DNA of 64,000 bases from Epilithonimonas sp042695135 (GTDB lineage Bacteria; Bacteroidota; Bacteroidia; Flavobacteriales; Weeksellaceae): assembly GCF_042695135.1 (NCBI RefSeq), contig NZ_CP170547.1, positions 1,364,001-1,428,000 of the forward strand, written 5' to 3'. Shown piece by piece: positions 7,495 through 17,273 of this stretch (the first letter of the stretch is position 1; each line of letters begins with the position of its first letter). The notes under the pieces were generated by a model. The model searched no databases. It saw only the letters and a list, made by a program, of their open reading frames with translations, and was not told the origin of the DNA. Position numbers and translations under genes: made by a program.

Positions 7495-8487
7495 ATGTCA
7501 ATTAAATATTCAATTCTAGACCTTGCAACCATTGTAAAAGGTGATGATATAAATACGACGTTTCAGAAATCTGTGAAAGCTGCCCAGAATGCCGAGAGAT
7601 TGGGATTTACAAGATATTGGTTTTCAGAACATCATAATTTTCCTAATGTAGCCAGTGCGGCAACATCTATTTTGATTGGCCACGTTGCTGGTCAGACGGA
7701 AACTTTGCGGGTAGGCTCCGGTGGAATTATGCTGCCCAATCATTCGACTTTGTCTGTTGCAGAACAGTTTGGGACGCTGGACGGATTGTTTCCCGAGAGA
7801 ATAGATCTTGGTCTGGGAAGAGCGCCGGGAACTGATATGCTGACAGCAAGTGCCTTGAGAGGAAACAATTTCAATCCCAATTATAACTTTGAATTTCATA
7901 TCAAAGAGCTTCAGAAATATATGTCAAATGAAAATTCTGGATCCAAAGTGAGAGCAATTCCCGGAGAAGGCGCAGATGTTCCTCTTTATATACTGGGAAG
8001 TTCAACTGATTCTGCTTTTTTGGCAGCTAAATTAGGAATGCCTTATGCTTTTGCCGCACATTTTGCACCATCGCAGTTGGAAGTGGCTTTGGAGATTTAC
8101 AGAGAACATTTTCAACCTTCCGAGTTTTTAGATGCGCCTTATGTAATGATTTGTATTAATATTATTGGAGCAGATTCTGTAGATGAGGCACATTATTTAT
8201 CAACCTCTCACTTTCAGGCCTTCGTTAATATTCTGACAGACCAGAGGCAGCCGCTTTTACCACCGGATGAGACAGATCTTGCCAATATTGGTGACGATGT
8301 TGCACTTCATCTCAACAGAATGGCAGCGAAAACTTTTGTGGGCGACAGGGAAACGCTTAAAGAAAAATTGTCAAAATTTGTGAAGGATTTCCGACCAAAT
8401 GAAATTATCGTTTCCGGAAATATTTATGATTTTGATGCTAAGCAGAAATCTTACGAAATTGCCGCCGATATAATCAAATCATTATAA
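7495..8487 (+). CDS. LLM-class flavin-dependent oxidoreductase
   Basis: A 330-residue luciferase-like monooxygenase of the F420/FMN barrel type, close in pattern to E. coli YhbW. Family landmarks are WFSEHHNFPNVASAATS, VGSGGIMLPNHS and LGLGRAPGTD. The ATG at 7495 is preferred to an upstream TTG at 7477. There is no signal peptide, so it works in the cytoplasm; the substrate cannot be told from sequence. It stands alone, divergent from aqpZ, with a strong terminator just after its stop. Confidence 0.88.
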   Translation: MSIKYSILDLATIVKGDDINTTFQKSVKAAQNAERLGFTRYWFSEHHNFPNVASAATSILIGHVAGQTETLRVGSGGIMLPNHSTLSVAEQFGTLDGLFPERIDLGLGRAPGTDMLTASALRGNNFNPNYNFEFHIKELQKYMSNENSGSKVRAIPGEGADVPLYILGSSTDSAFLAAKLGMPYAFAAHFAPSQLEVALEIYREHFQPSEFLDAPYVMICINIIGADSVDEAHYLSTSHFQAFVNILTDQRQPLLPPDETDLANIGDDVALHLNRMAAKTFVGDRETLKEKLSKFVKDFRPNEIIVSGNIYDFDAKQKSYEIAADIIKSL

Positions 8488-8490
8488 TTA

Positions 8491-8524
8491 AAAAAGCACA
8501 AACTCAGGTTTGTGCTTTTTTTTA
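8491..8524. terminator. Bidirectional rho-independent terminator
   Basis: AAAGCACAAAC and GTTTGTGCTTT form an 11-bp stem with loop TCAG, followed by eight T. It separates the convergent oxidoreductase and CocE-type hydrolase genes. Confidence 0.88.
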
Positions 8525-8526
8525 TT

Positions 8527-10380
8527 TTATTTCAGGACTTCAAATTCTATCGTGCTTCCACTGGAAATTCGGATCTCTGCTCTTTCATAATCATCTTTGT
8601 TAGCTAAATAAGGATTATCAAGAAACTTCTGTGGATTCACAGCCATCAGCGGAAACCAGGTGCTCTGAACCTGAATCTGGACTTTATGACCTTTTTTGAA
8701 GGTATGGAGAACATCCTGCAATTTTACATTGACAGTTGCACTTTTATTTGGGATAAGCGGTTCGGGCTTTTCAAAGCTATTTCGGAATCTCGCCGGCATT
8801 ATTTCGCTTCTTACCATTTGGTGATAGTTTGCATAAACTACATTAGGTTTATCTGCATTGGATTTTTCATCAGCGGGATAAATGTCTATTAATTTTACAA
8901 TAAAATCTGCATCGGTAGAAGAGGATGTGATTTTTAGCTTTGCAAGGATTTCTCCGGCTAATGTCAGGTCATTTTCCAAAACTTCTGTCGTGAATGTTAC
9001 AACATCTGTTCTGTAACTTGCAAAACGCTGATCTTCACTCATATAATTCTTAGGCGTGAAACCATTCATATCCTTGTAATTTTCACTGCTCAATACCGGT
9101 TTATTTGGATCCGATAAATAGCTGGAGAATGTTTTAGGATTTTCCCCGTTTGCAGAAAGACTTCCTGAGCTATTTAAGTAATACGTTTGTTTTACTGATT
9201 GTTTTGGCGGCCAGTTTTCAAATTGATCCCATTCTTTTTTACCAGTGTCGAACATATAGGCTTCCGGCAGTTTGGCAGCATTTTTAGAATCTTCTTTCAA
9301 ATAATGATGAAAAAACGGCTGCTCTATATTTTTTTGATAGAACGTCGCAACGCTGTCACCGAAATAGATGTCGTTATGAAAATGTTTTCCGGAATCGTAA
9401 TTCCAGCCGCCGTGAGAAAATGGTCCCATTACGATTGTGTTTTTGGCTTTCGGACTTGTTTTTTCTATGGTTTTATAAATTTCCAAAGGTCCTCGAAGAT
9501 CTTCAGCATCAAACCAGCCGCCGACTGTCATCACGGCGTGATTGATATTTTTAAGATGAGGAATTAGATTTCTTTTCTGCCAGAACTCATCATAGTTTGG
9601 ATGATCCACGACTTCCTGCATAAAGAAGTTGTCTTTATAATATTTGTCAACACCATCTTTCAATGTTCCCATATCTTTGTAGAAAAGATAACCGTCATCA
9701 GAAGTCGGTTTTATCATTTTATCTGCAAACCAGGATTCTTTTTCTGGCTTGGTTTTCTGAACGCCAAAAACTGGAAAAGTTTTGAAATAACTCATCAGGA
9801 AAGCGCCGTTGTGATGAAAATCGTCATACCAAAAATCAGAGATTGGCGCTTGCGGAGAAGATGCTACTAAAGCAGGATGATTCGCTAAAGTTCCGGCAGC
9901 AGTGTAAAATCCGGGATAAGAAGTTCCATATTGTCCAACTTTTCCATTGTTGTTTTCAATGTTTTTTACGAGCCAGTCTACAGTGTCATATGTGTCTGTA
10001 CTTTCATCAACATCTTTTTTTGTTTTATGATCCACTTGCGGTGTCATATTCGTAAAAGTGCCTTCGCTCATATATCTTCCGCGGACATCCTGAAAAACGA
10101 AGATGTATTTTTCATTCTCAATGAATTTATTCGGGTTAAGTTTTTTTCTGAAATTTGTTTCTCCATAAGGTGCAACACTGTAGCAGGTCCTGCTCAATAT
10201 CACAGGATATTTGTTCTTTTTGGAGATATCTTTTGGTGTATAAATGATTGTGAAGAGTTTAGTCCCGTCCCGCATTGGGATATAAACTTCTTTTTTGGTG
10301 TAATTTTCTTCGACTGAGTTGGTTTGCGAAAATCCGAAAGTGAAAGTTATAACGCAGAAAAATAGAATGAATCGTTGCAT
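8527..10380 (-). CDS. CocE/NonD family secreted hydrolase (X-Pro dipeptidyl-peptidase-like)
   Basis: A 617-residue exported serine hydrolase. I start it at the ATG at 10380, which begins the signal peptide MQRFILFFCVITFTFGFSQ; the longer frame to 10467 would put 29 residues before it. The alpha/beta-hydrolase nucleophile lies in GQYGTSYPGF, the aspartate probably in GGWFDAEDLRGP and the histidine in GPFSHGGW. The C-terminal third is the jelly-roll beta-domain of CocE/glutaryl-7-ACA acylases (DLTLAGEILAKLKITSS). It likely cleaves amide or ester bonds of small peptides or acyl compounds in the periplasm. A second hydrolase gene lies 59 bases upstream. Confidence 0.85.
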   Translation of the reverse strand: MQRFILFFCVITFTFGFSQTNSVEENYTKKEVYIPMRDGTKLFTIIYTPKDISKKNKYPVILSRTCYSVAPYGETNFRKKLNPNKFIENEKYIFVFQDVRGRYMSEGTFTNMTPQVDHKTKKDVDESTDTYDTVDWLVKNIENNNGKVGQYGTSYPGFYTAAGTLANHPALVASSPQAPISDFWYDDFHHNGAFLMSYFKTFPVFGVQKTKPEKESWFADKMIKPTSDDGYLFYKDMGTLKDGVDKYYKDNFFMQEVVDHPNYDEFWQKRNLIPHLKNINHAVMTVGGWFDAEDLRGPLEIYKTIEKTSPKAKNTIVMGPFSHGGWNYDSGKHFHNDIYFGDSVATFYQKNIEQPFFHHYLKEDSKNAAKLPEAYMFDTGKKEWDQFENWPPKQSVKQTYYLNSSGSLSANGENPKTFSSYLSDPNKPVLSSENYKDMNGFTPKNYMSEDQRFASYRTDVVTFTTEVLENDLTLAGEILAKLKITSSSTDADFIVKLIDIYPADEKSNADKPNVVYANYHQMVRSEIMPARFRNSFEKPEPLIPNKSATVNVKLQDVLHTFKKGHKVQIQVQSTWFPLMAVNPQKFLDNPYLANKDDYERAEIRISSGSTIEFEVLK

Positions 10381-10439
10381 TGAAATAAAAATTTTAATAA
10401 AGATAGAAGTTTGAATTTTAAAATCGAGCCTGATTTTTA

Positions 10440-11291
10440 TTAATTTTTTCCATATTTGTTTATCCAATCAGCGGTCGATGATATTTTTTTTACAGAATTA
10501 CCGGGCAATGCATCCAATGAATGATCAGCTCCCTTAAAAATCAAAAATTTGTAGAGTGTATTTTTTCCTTTTAAAGCATTTATCAGATTATAAGATTGCT
10601 TGATAGGAACAACAGGATCCTGATCACCGTGAATAATGAGGATAGGAACATTTTTCACAAATTTCACTGGACTGGATTTCTCGTAAAGTTCAGGTATTGG
10701 ATCGCCTTCTTTCCAAACAGTTTTGTTACCGGACATTTTATTTACAGCATCCATCAGGTGCTGGTTGTCCAGCTGCCAAAGGGTATTGGTGTCTGTGAAA
10801 TCTGTTGGACCGCAACGATCAACAATGGCTTTTATTTTGTCAGTTTTGGTGTAAGCGTACATCAAAGAAACGTGTGCGCCGGAACTTTGCCCGGTGATTG
10901 AAAAACCGGTACTTCGCGTATTCCATTCTTTCGAGTGTGCAATGAGATATTTGAAAACGTTATCAATATCATCCAGTAATTGGGGGAGATGCGTGTCTGT
11001 ATTGTTTGCATATCTGTAATTGATGTTGGCTACAGCAATGCCTTTTGACAATAAATATTTTGATAGAGATGTGTCATAGCTTTTATCACCGGCTGTCCAG
11101 GCACCACCGTGAATATTAACTACGAAAGGTGTGTTGGCCGTTCTATTAGCGGGTAAATAAATATCCATCCTATTCCTGTCATAGTTTCCGTATTTGACAT
11201 CGTTGAGTTCTGCTTCTTTCGATTCATCTAATTGTGAAGGAGAACAGCCGGAAAAAGATAATATCAATAAGAATAATAAAATATGATTCAT
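10440..11291 (-). CDS. Alpha/beta-hydrolase lipoprotein (BD-FAE/carboxylesterase type)
   Basis: A 283-residue esterase with a lipoprotein signal (LLILSFSGC, lipidated Cys about residue 16). It has the oxyanion-hole motif NIHGGAWTAG, the nucleophile motif GQSSGAHV, the aspartate in HGDQDPVVP and the histidine in GADHSLDAL. This set matches feruloyl-esterase-like and carboxylesterase hydrolases (hormone-sensitive lipase group). It is likely anchored in the outer membrane facing the periplasm. It precedes the CocE-type hydrolase gene on the same strand, so both may form one transcription unit. Confidence 0.85.
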   Translation of the reverse strand: MNHILLFLLILSFSGCSPSQLDESKEAELNDVKYGNYDRNRMDIYLPANRTANTPFVVNIHGGAWTAGDKSYDTSLSKYLLSKGIAVANINYRYANNTDTHLPQLLDDIDNVFKYLIAHSKEWNTRSTGFSITGQSSGAHVSLMYAYTKTDKIKAIVDRCGPTDFTDTNTLWQLDNQHLMDAVNKMSGNKTVWKEGDPIPELYEKSSPVKFVKNVPILIIHGDQDPVVPIKQSYNLINALKGKNTLYKFLIFKGADHSLDALPGNSVKKISSTADWINKYGKN

Positions 11292-11380
11292 AATTGTAAA
11301 AGTTGCAACTACTAATTTAGTTTTTTTAGGAATTGGAAAGTTGAAATGTACGTGAAATTTTAATTGAAGTAATTAGTTTC

Positions 11381-11520
11381 TACTTTGCGAAGCGCGCCCC
11401 AACCTGAACGGAGCTCTTTTTCTGTTATTGCGATTGACAAAAAGTTCTAATGATTGCTGACAGTTCATTCGCAATGACAGAAAAAAGCGGGAGTGGAGGG
11501 TGGAAATAGGCGCCCAAATA
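11381..11520 (+). repeat. Dispersed palindromic repeat, family A, copy 2
   Basis: This copy begins TTTGCGAAGCGCGCCCCAAC, continues CTGAACGGAGCTC and ends AGCGGGAGTGGAGGG plus GGCGCCC. The centre holds an extra long stem, TTTTTCTGTTATTGCGA against TCGCAATGACAGAAAAA. It occupies the 279-base gap between nuoN and the esterase gene. Shared blocks with copies 1 and 4 show common origin. Confidence 0.7.
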
Positions 11521-11551
11521 AAAAAGCTCCGAGAAAAATCCCGAAGCTTGA
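11521..11551 (-). terminator. Rho-independent terminator of the nuo operon
   Basis: On the minus strand AAGCTTCGGGA pairs, with two wobbles, with TCTCGGAGCTT and is followed by TTTTTT. It begins about 20 bases after the nuoN stop and abuts the family A repeat. Confidence 0.75.
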
Positions 11552-11570
11552 TAATTTTTTATAATTGATT

Positions 11571-12953
11571 TTACAAACCAAATAGTTTTGCGAACAAATC
11601 GGGAACAATTCCCATAGAAACTAAAGCCAGAATGATAACGACAGAAACAATATTGTAAGTGATAGTTGCTCTTTCAGTATTGTGGAAGTTGTCTTCTTTG
11701 TAGAAAAACATGGCGATAATCAGTCTCAAATAATAAGCAATACTCAAAGCAGATCCTAAAACAGCGATCAGAACCAAAAATTCTGAATGTCCGCCAATCA
11801 CCTGATTGAAGATTCCTAATTTTCCAATGAAACCTGCTGTCAAAGGAATACCAGCCATCGATAACATAGAAACTGTGGAAACAACTGCCAGGATTGGTTC
11901 TCTTTTTCCAAGTCCGTTGAAAGCTGTAAAAGATGTTTCTTTTTTGATCTTCTCAACCCAGATCAAGCTGATGAAAACGCCTACAGTCGCCAATGAATAA
12001 GCAAAAAGGTAGAATCCTAAGATATAAGTGGAAAAATTATTGAGTCCGAAGAATATCAAAGCGATATATCCGGCGTGAGAAACAGAAGAATAAGCGAGCA
12101 TTCTTTTCGCATTGGTCTGAACCAATCCCATAACGTTTGCAAGCAATAATGTCAAGATGATGAAAACGCCTAAAACATTGATCCAGTCTCCGACAATTCC
12201 ACTGAATGCAATTGTCATTAATTTGAATAAAGCAAAGAATCCAGAGATCTTAACGACTGATGCCATAAAAGCAGTAATCAATGATGGTGAACCTTGATAA
12301 ACGTCGGGACTCCACATATGAAAAGGAGCCAATGAAACTTTGAATGCCAATGCACAAAGCATCAATATTGCGCCCATTATCAGCATCAAATTCTTTGGAT
12401 TGTTGATGGCAAAATCGTGGATTGTATAAAGGTCAAAACTGCCTGAGCTTCCATAAACCAAAGCAACCCCAAATAAAAGAAATCCTGTTGCGAATGCCCC
12501 CATAAGGAAATATTTCATAGAAGCTTCCGTAGAACGTAAATCAGTTTTATTTGCTCCAGCCATTACGTATAACGGGATGGACAGTATTTCAATTCCTAAG
12601 AATAAGGTTACCAGATTTTGGAATCCGAATAGTACGATTCCGCCACAAAGTGCAAACAACATCAAAGCATATAATTCTGGCTGATGGCTTCTGTGGTTGC
12701 TGAATGCAAATCCTCCTAAAAAGAACAAAAGCAAAGTGACAACTACAGAAATTTTTGTGAATAATTCAGCGTTGTTTCCATACTCGTACATCGATCTGTA
12801 CTGAGCAAAAAACTCGCATTCCGGAAGAAAACTAACATATAAACCAACGATCAATCCTGCGATCCCGATGTATCTTGCATATTTCCCTTTCTCGAAAACA
12901 CCGGAAAATAATACTAAAATTGCCGTAAGGAATAAAACTATTAAAACACCCAT
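11571..12953 (-). CDS. nuoN: NADH-quinone oxidoreductase subunit N
   Basis: A 460-residue antiporter-like membrane subunit of complex I, with about 13-14 hydrophobic segments. The family's functional glutamate lies in GIEILSIPLYVMAG and the lysines and histidine in LAFKVSLAPFHMWSPD, which form the proton path. Proton translocation is driven by quinone reduction in the peripheral arm. It is the last gene of nuoA-N, 90 bases after nuoM, and is followed by a terminator. Confidence 0.96.
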   Translation of the reverse strand: MGVLIVLFLTAILVLFSGVFEKGKYARYIGIAGLIVGLYVSFLPECEFFAQYRSMYEYGNNAELFTKISVVVTLLLFFLGGFAFSNHRSHQPELYALMLFALCGGIVLFGFQNLVTLFLGIEILSIPLYVMAGANKTDLRSTEASMKYFLMGAFATGFLLFGVALVYGSSGSFDLYTIHDFAINNPKNLMLIMGAILMLCALAFKVSLAPFHMWSPDVYQGSPSLITAFMASVVKISGFFALFKLMTIAFSGIVGDWINVLGVFIILTLLLANVMGLVQTNAKRMLAYSSVSHAGYIALIFFGLNNFSTYILGFYLFAYSLATVGVFISLIWVEKIKKETSFTAFNGLGKREPILAVVSTVSMLSMAGIPLTAGFIGKLGIFNQVIGGHSEFLVLIAVLGSALSIAYYLRLIIAMFFYKEDNFHNTERATITYNIVSVVIILALVSMGIVPDLFAKLFGL

Positions 12954-13043
12954 TTCTTTTATTTGTTTCGCCGGAGCCGGAAATCCGATATCCGTTTTGA
13001 ATTTTTATTATTTATTTAAATTAATACCTAAAAGAAGATATTA

Positions 13044-14537
13044 TTAATTGACCATTGATGAATAAATGAAGCTCACTGAACTTGTTACCATTTCTATAAC
13101 CGGCTGTGGATAAACGCCCAAAACGATTACAAAGACAGATAAACTTGCCAATACTGAAAACTCAACACCGCTGATATCTTTTGTGGTTGCTAAAACTGCT
13201 TCATCACCTTTACCAAACATTGCTTTTCCATAGAATCTCAGCATATAAGCCGCACAGAGAATTAATGTTAACCCTGCCATTACGGACATAATGAAGTTAT
13301 AGGCGAATACTGATTTCAGCAAGATAAATTCCCCGATGAATCCGTTTGTTAAAGGAACTCCGGTTGCACCTAACAGAATGATCATAAACAAAACTGCAAA
13401 TTTAGGAGCGACTTTCGCCAAACCTCCCATTTTTCTGATATCTCTCGTTTTGAATCTTTTATAAAGAATATCTGCACAGTAAAATAAACCTACAACGTTG
13501 ATCCCGTGAGCAAAACTCTGGATCATTGCACCCTGTCCGCCTTCAAAAGTTAATCCTGTTCTCATTGTAACGACTGCACTCGAGAAAATCCCAGCGACAA
13601 TTAACCCCACGTGAGAAAGAGATGAGAAAGCAATCAGTCGTTTACTGTCCGTAGAAATCATTGCGATCAAAGCGCCGTAGATGATTCCGATTACTGAAAG
13701 TATGATTACGATCTCTCCGGAAATTCCGCCAATTGCTAAAGGTGTGATTGGTAACAGATATCTTAAAACGCCATAAACCGCCATCTTCAGCATAATTCCT
13801 GATAACAACATCGATCCTTGAGTAGGAGAGTAGGTGTAAGTGTCAGGCTGCCAGGTGTGGAAAGGAAATACAGGTAACTTCACTGCAAATGCAAAGAAGA
13901 TAAACCAGAAAATTACATTTTGTTCATTGATGTTAAGGTCGGCATTATAAAGATCCGTCAATGCAAAAGAAGCCGCGTGGTTGTAAACGTAGATCAAACC
14001 GATCAGCATAAACAAAGATCCTACGAATGTGTAAACAAAAAATTTTGTCGTGAATTTGATTCGCTTATCTTCCTGCCCCCAGATTCCGGCAATCAACCAG
14101 ATTGGGATCAAAGTTACTTCCCAGAAGATGTAGAATAATAAGCCGTCTAATGAAGTGAAAACGCCCAGCAATCCAAACTGCATCAACAAAATCAATGCGT
14201 AGAAAGAATTAGAATAGCCTTTCGTTTCGTTATAAGATGACAAAACAATCAATGGAACCAAGATGTTCGTTAATAAAATCATCAGCATACTCATTCCATC
14301 GATCCCGAAATTCAGGCTGCTTTTGATGTAGCTGGACCAAGGATAGGTGATCTCGTATTGTAATGGCGCATCAACTGTCGGATTGAAATCGAAACTTCCC
14401 AACATATAAAATGCTAAAAACATCTGTGCGAGGGCAAAAGCCAATGCAACATATTTACTGGAAGCATTTTTCCAGAAAAAGAGTAAACCCGAACCTACAA
14501 GAGGTAACAGTAGTAATGTTAATAGTAAACAGGACAT
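13044..14537 (-). CDS. nuoM: NADH-quinone oxidoreductase subunit M
   Basis: A 497-residue proton-pumping membrane subunit related to NuoL and NuoN. The conserved segment FYIFWEVTLIPIWLIAGIWG contains the key glutamate, and AVKLPVFPFHTWQPDTYT the channel lysine and histidine. SHVGLIVAGIF and FAHGINVVGLF are also typical. The start follows the nuoL stop without a gap, which suggests translational coupling. Confidence 0.97.
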   Translation of the reverse strand: MSCLLLTLLLLPLVGSGLLFFWKNASSKYVALAFALAQMFLAFYMLGSFDFNPTVDAPLQYEITYPWSSYIKSSLNFGIDGMSMLMILLTNILVPLIVLSSYNETKGYSNSFYALILLMQFGLLGVFTSLDGLLFYIFWEVTLIPIWLIAGIWGQEDKRIKFTTKFFVYTFVGSLFMLIGLIYVYNHAASFALTDLYNADLNINEQNVIFWFIFFAFAVKLPVFPFHTWQPDTYTYSPTQGSMLLSGIMLKMAVYGVLRYLLPITPLAIGGISGEIVIILSVIGIIYGALIAMISTDSKRLIAFSSLSHVGLIVAGIFSSAVVTMRTGLTFEGGQGAMIQSFAHGINVVGLFYCADILYKRFKTRDIRKMGGLAKVAPKFAVLFMIILLGATGVPLTNGFIGEFILLKSVFAYNFIMSVMAGLTLILCAAYMLRFYGKAMFGKGDEAVLATTKDISGVEFSVLASLSVFVIVLGVYPQPVIEMVTSSVSFIYSSMVN

Positions 14538-16433
14538 CTATTTCAATAAAAAGTTAACAATCAATACAATTCCTATGGCCAATGACATAATCAGCACATA
14601 GTTTTCTACATTTCCGTTCTGAAGGCGTTTTGCCGCTCTCCCGGAATCTGCCGCTCCCAATCCGATGAAATTAACAATAGGATCAAGAACTGCTTTGTCA
14701 AACATCGCCGCTGCTTTACCAGCTTCCTCGAAAGGTCTCACGATGGTGGCATTATAAATTTCGTCTATGAATAATTTCTTAGCTGATAGCTTTTCCCAAC
14801 CGGTATAACTTTCTTCCGGTAGTGCATTTTTCTTTTTGGTAACGTAAACTGCTTTTACAGCAAAGAAGATGACCACCACCATAATAACTGTTACTGCCAG
14901 AAGAATCATTTCTGTAACGAAAGGAATCTCCGGAGATTCGGTATCGTAAACATAAATTGGTTGCAGCCAATGTGCCAGTTTCTGGAAATGTCCGTGTCCG
15001 ATGAAGTGCGGAAGATTAATGAATCCACCAACAACCGAAAGGATTGCCAGAACAACCAATGGTAAAGTCATAGTCAAAGGACTTTCGTGCAAATGGTGTT
15101 TTTGCTCTTCCGTTCCCCTGAACTCTCCGAAGAATGTCAGGAATAATAATCTGAACATATAAATAGCTGTCAAGGCAGCACTGAATAGCGTCAGTCCCCA
15201 AAGAACAGGGTTTATAGCATAAATATGCGTTAAAATTTCATCTTTAGAAACCATCCCGGATAATGGCGGAATACCCGTAATTGCAAGGGTTCCGATCAGG
15301 AAAGTCCAATATGTAACCGGAATTTTCTTTCTTAATCCGCCCATAAAACGCATATCCTGTTCGCCACTCATGGCGTGAATTACAGAACCTGCTCCTAAGA
15401 ATAATAAAGCTTTGAAGAAAGCGTGCGTCATAACGTGGAACATTCCAGTGGTGTAAGCACCTGCTCCCAAAGCGATGAACATAAATCCTAACTGAGATAC
15501 AGTGGAATATGCCAATACTTTTTTGATATCGTTTTGTCTTAGTCCAATGAACGCCGCCACCAAAGACGTCGCAATCCCGATGAATAAGATTAAATTTAAT
15601 GTTGATGGTGCCAATGAGAATAAGAAATTACTTCTTACGACCAAATAAACACCAGCTGTTACCATCGTTGCAGCGTGAATCAATGCAGAAACCGGCGTTG
15701 GACCAGCCATCGCATCCGGTAGCCAGGTGAACAAAGGGATCTGAGCCGATTTACCAACTGCTCCGATAAATAAACTGACGGTAATAAATATAATAGGACT
15801 GCTGTCTAAAGCAAATTTTGAAGAATTCTGAGCGACACTCAGATAATCTACAGCGTTAACTTGTGCAGCGATTGCGAAGATTCCGATCAACAATCCAAGA
15901 TCACCAATACGGTTCATAATGAAAGCTTTTCTTGCTGCTTTTCCATATTCTTCGTTCGTGTACCAGAATCCAATTAGTAAATATGAACAAAGTCCAACAC
16001 CTTCCCAACCGATAAACAAGATCAGATAATTGCTTCCTAAAACCAAAAGCAACATCGAGAAAATAAAGAGATTCAGGTAAGTGAAGAATTTGTAAAAACC
16101 TTCGTCGTGGCTCATATAGCCAATAGAGTAAAGGTGGATCAATGATCCGATTCCCGTGATGATCATTACCATCATTAATGATAACTGATCGATCTGGAAT
16201 CCGAAATTAATTTGAATTCCATTAATTCTGAACCATTCAAAAGCTTTAACAATAACAGGCGCACTGTCGCTCTTGAAGCCAAAAAATATACTTGTCGTGA
16301 TAACAAACGAAGCGAAAACTACCAAAGTTGCCAATCCTCCAACGACTACTTTAGGAAGTTTTTTCCCGAAAAGTCCGTTGATGATAAATCCAGCTAAAGG
16401 TAAAAGTACAATCGCGTAAACTAAATTTTCCAT
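14538..16433 (-). CDS. nuoL: NADH-quinone oxidoreductase subunit L
   Basis: A 631-residue proton-pumping subunit at the distal end of the membrane arm. FIGWEGVGLCSYLLIGFW carries the key glutamate and KSAQIPLFTWLPDAMAGPTP the channel lysine. The C-terminal long lateral helix and final membrane helix (VLIMSLAIGIVLIVNFLLK) are present, so length and architecture are complete. It abuts nuoM and follows nuoK by 8 bases. Confidence 0.97.
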   Translation of the reverse strand: MENLVYAIVLLPLAGFIINGLFGKKLPKVVVGGLATLVVFASFVITTSIFFGFKSDSAPVIVKAFEWFRINGIQINFGFQIDQLSLMMVMIITGIGSLIHLYSIGYMSHDEGFYKFFTYLNLFIFSMLLLVLGSNYLILFIGWEGVGLCSYLLIGFWYTNEEYGKAARKAFIMNRIGDLGLLIGIFAIAAQVNAVDYLSVAQNSSKFALDSSPIIFITVSLFIGAVGKSAQIPLFTWLPDAMAGPTPVSALIHAATMVTAGVYLVVRSNFLFSLAPSTLNLILFIGIATSLVAAFIGLRQNDIKKVLAYSTVSQLGFMFIALGAGAYTTGMFHVMTHAFFKALLFLGAGSVIHAMSGEQDMRFMGGLRKKIPVTYWTFLIGTLAITGIPPLSGMVSKDEILTHIYAINPVLWGLTLFSAALTAIYMFRLLFLTFFGEFRGTEEQKHHLHESPLTMTLPLVVLAILSVVGGFINLPHFIGHGHFQKLAHWLQPIYVYDTESPEIPFVTEMILLAVTVIMVVVIFFAVKAVYVTKKKNALPEESYTGWEKLSAKKLFIDEIYNATIVRPFEEAGKAAAMFDKAVLDPIVNFIGLGAADSGRAAKRLQNGNVENYVLIMSLAIGIVLIVNFLLK

Positions 16434-16441
16434 TCCTTTTA

Positions 16442-16771
16442 TTATCCTCTTAATTTATTAAAAATACTTACGTCTACAGATTTGGTATTTCTGTACATCA
16501 TTGCGATAATTGCCAAACCTACAGCTACTTCTGCTGCGGCAACCACCATGATGAAGAACACCAAAAGCTGTCCGTTACCATCACCTTTGTAAGCAGAAAA
16601 TGCTGCCAGTAAAAGATTCACGGAATTAAGCATCAATTCTACACACCCTAGTATCACGATGGCATTTTTACGAAGCAAAACTCCCAAAACACCAAGGCAG
16701 AACAAAACGGTACTCAGAATAATGAAATATTCCAGAGGAACCTGTTGTATAAATGTATTTACGTCTCCCAT
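16442..16771 (-). CDS. nuoK: NADH-quinone oxidoreductase subunit K
   Basis: A 109-residue membrane subunit with three hydrophobic helices. The conserved glutamates lie in GCVELMLNSVNLL and in the third helix, VVAAAEVAVGLAI. I use the ATG at 16771 (MGDVNTFIQQVPLEY); an upstream start at 16795 would overlap nuoJ and add residues not found in the family. It helps connect the quinone site to the antiporter subunits. Confidence 0.95.
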   Translation of the reverse strand: MGDVNTFIQQVPLEYFIILSTVLFCLGVLGVLLRKNAIVILGCVELMLNSVNLLLAAFSAYKGDGNGQLLVFFIMVVAAAEVAVGLAIIAMMYRNTKSVDVSIFNKLRG

Positions 16772-16775
16772 AATC

Positions 16776-17273
16776 TTATAAATCTTTTTTACCAATCAGA
16801 ACAGCACCTACGATTCCAGCTAAAATCAGGATTGAAGCAAGTTCAAATGGCAATACATATTCGTTAAACAATAATCTTCCCAGATTTTTAGTCAGTCCGA
16901 CAGAATAGTCAATGTTGCCTTCTGCTACTGTTTTTCCGCTAAGGCCTTTGTAAGCACCCAACATTCCCACAAATAAAATACAAATTGAGAAAATCCCGAT
17001 GAACTTCGGAAGGTTGTCCTTTTTACTTTCGTCTTCTTTATTAAGATTTAGCATCATCAAAATATAAAGGAACAAAACCATAATAGCACCGGTATAAACG
17101 ATGATCTGAACTATACCTAAAAACTGGGCGTTAAGAAGAATGTACATTCCCGCAATGGAAAACATTGTCACGATCAATGAAAGGATCGCGTACATCGGAT
17201 TTTTTGCAAATACAAAGTAAACTGCACTTGCTATGGCTAAAAACGCTACGATAAAAAATAAAATCTGATCCAT
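16776..17273 (-). CDS. nuoJ: NADH-quinone oxidoreductase subunit J
   Basis: A 165-residue membrane subunit with five hydrophobic helices. The segment YAILSLIVTMFSIAGMYILL and the pi-bulge helix IIVYTGAIMVLFLYILMML are hallmarks of NuoJ. The ATG overlaps the nuoI stop codon by one base (TAATG), so the two are probably translationally coupled. Confidence 0.95.
   Translation of the reverse strand: MDQILFFIVAFLAIASAVYFVFAKNPMYAILSLIVTMFSIAGMYILLNAQFLGIVQIIVYTGAIMVLFLYILMMLNLNKEDESKKDNLPKFIGIFSICILFVGMLGAYKGLSGKTVAEGNIDYSVGLTKNLGRLLFNEYVLPFELASILILAGIVGAVLIGKKDL

Noticed and set aside
8527..10467. Longer start of the CocE-type hydrolase at 10467
   Set aside because: It would add 29 residues ahead of a good signal peptide and overlap the esterase gene. 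The ATG at 10380 is better.
11381..11520. Family A repeat as a tRNA or known ncRNA
   Set aside because: There is no cloverleaf, anticodon arm or T-loop; the fold is a single nested hairpin.
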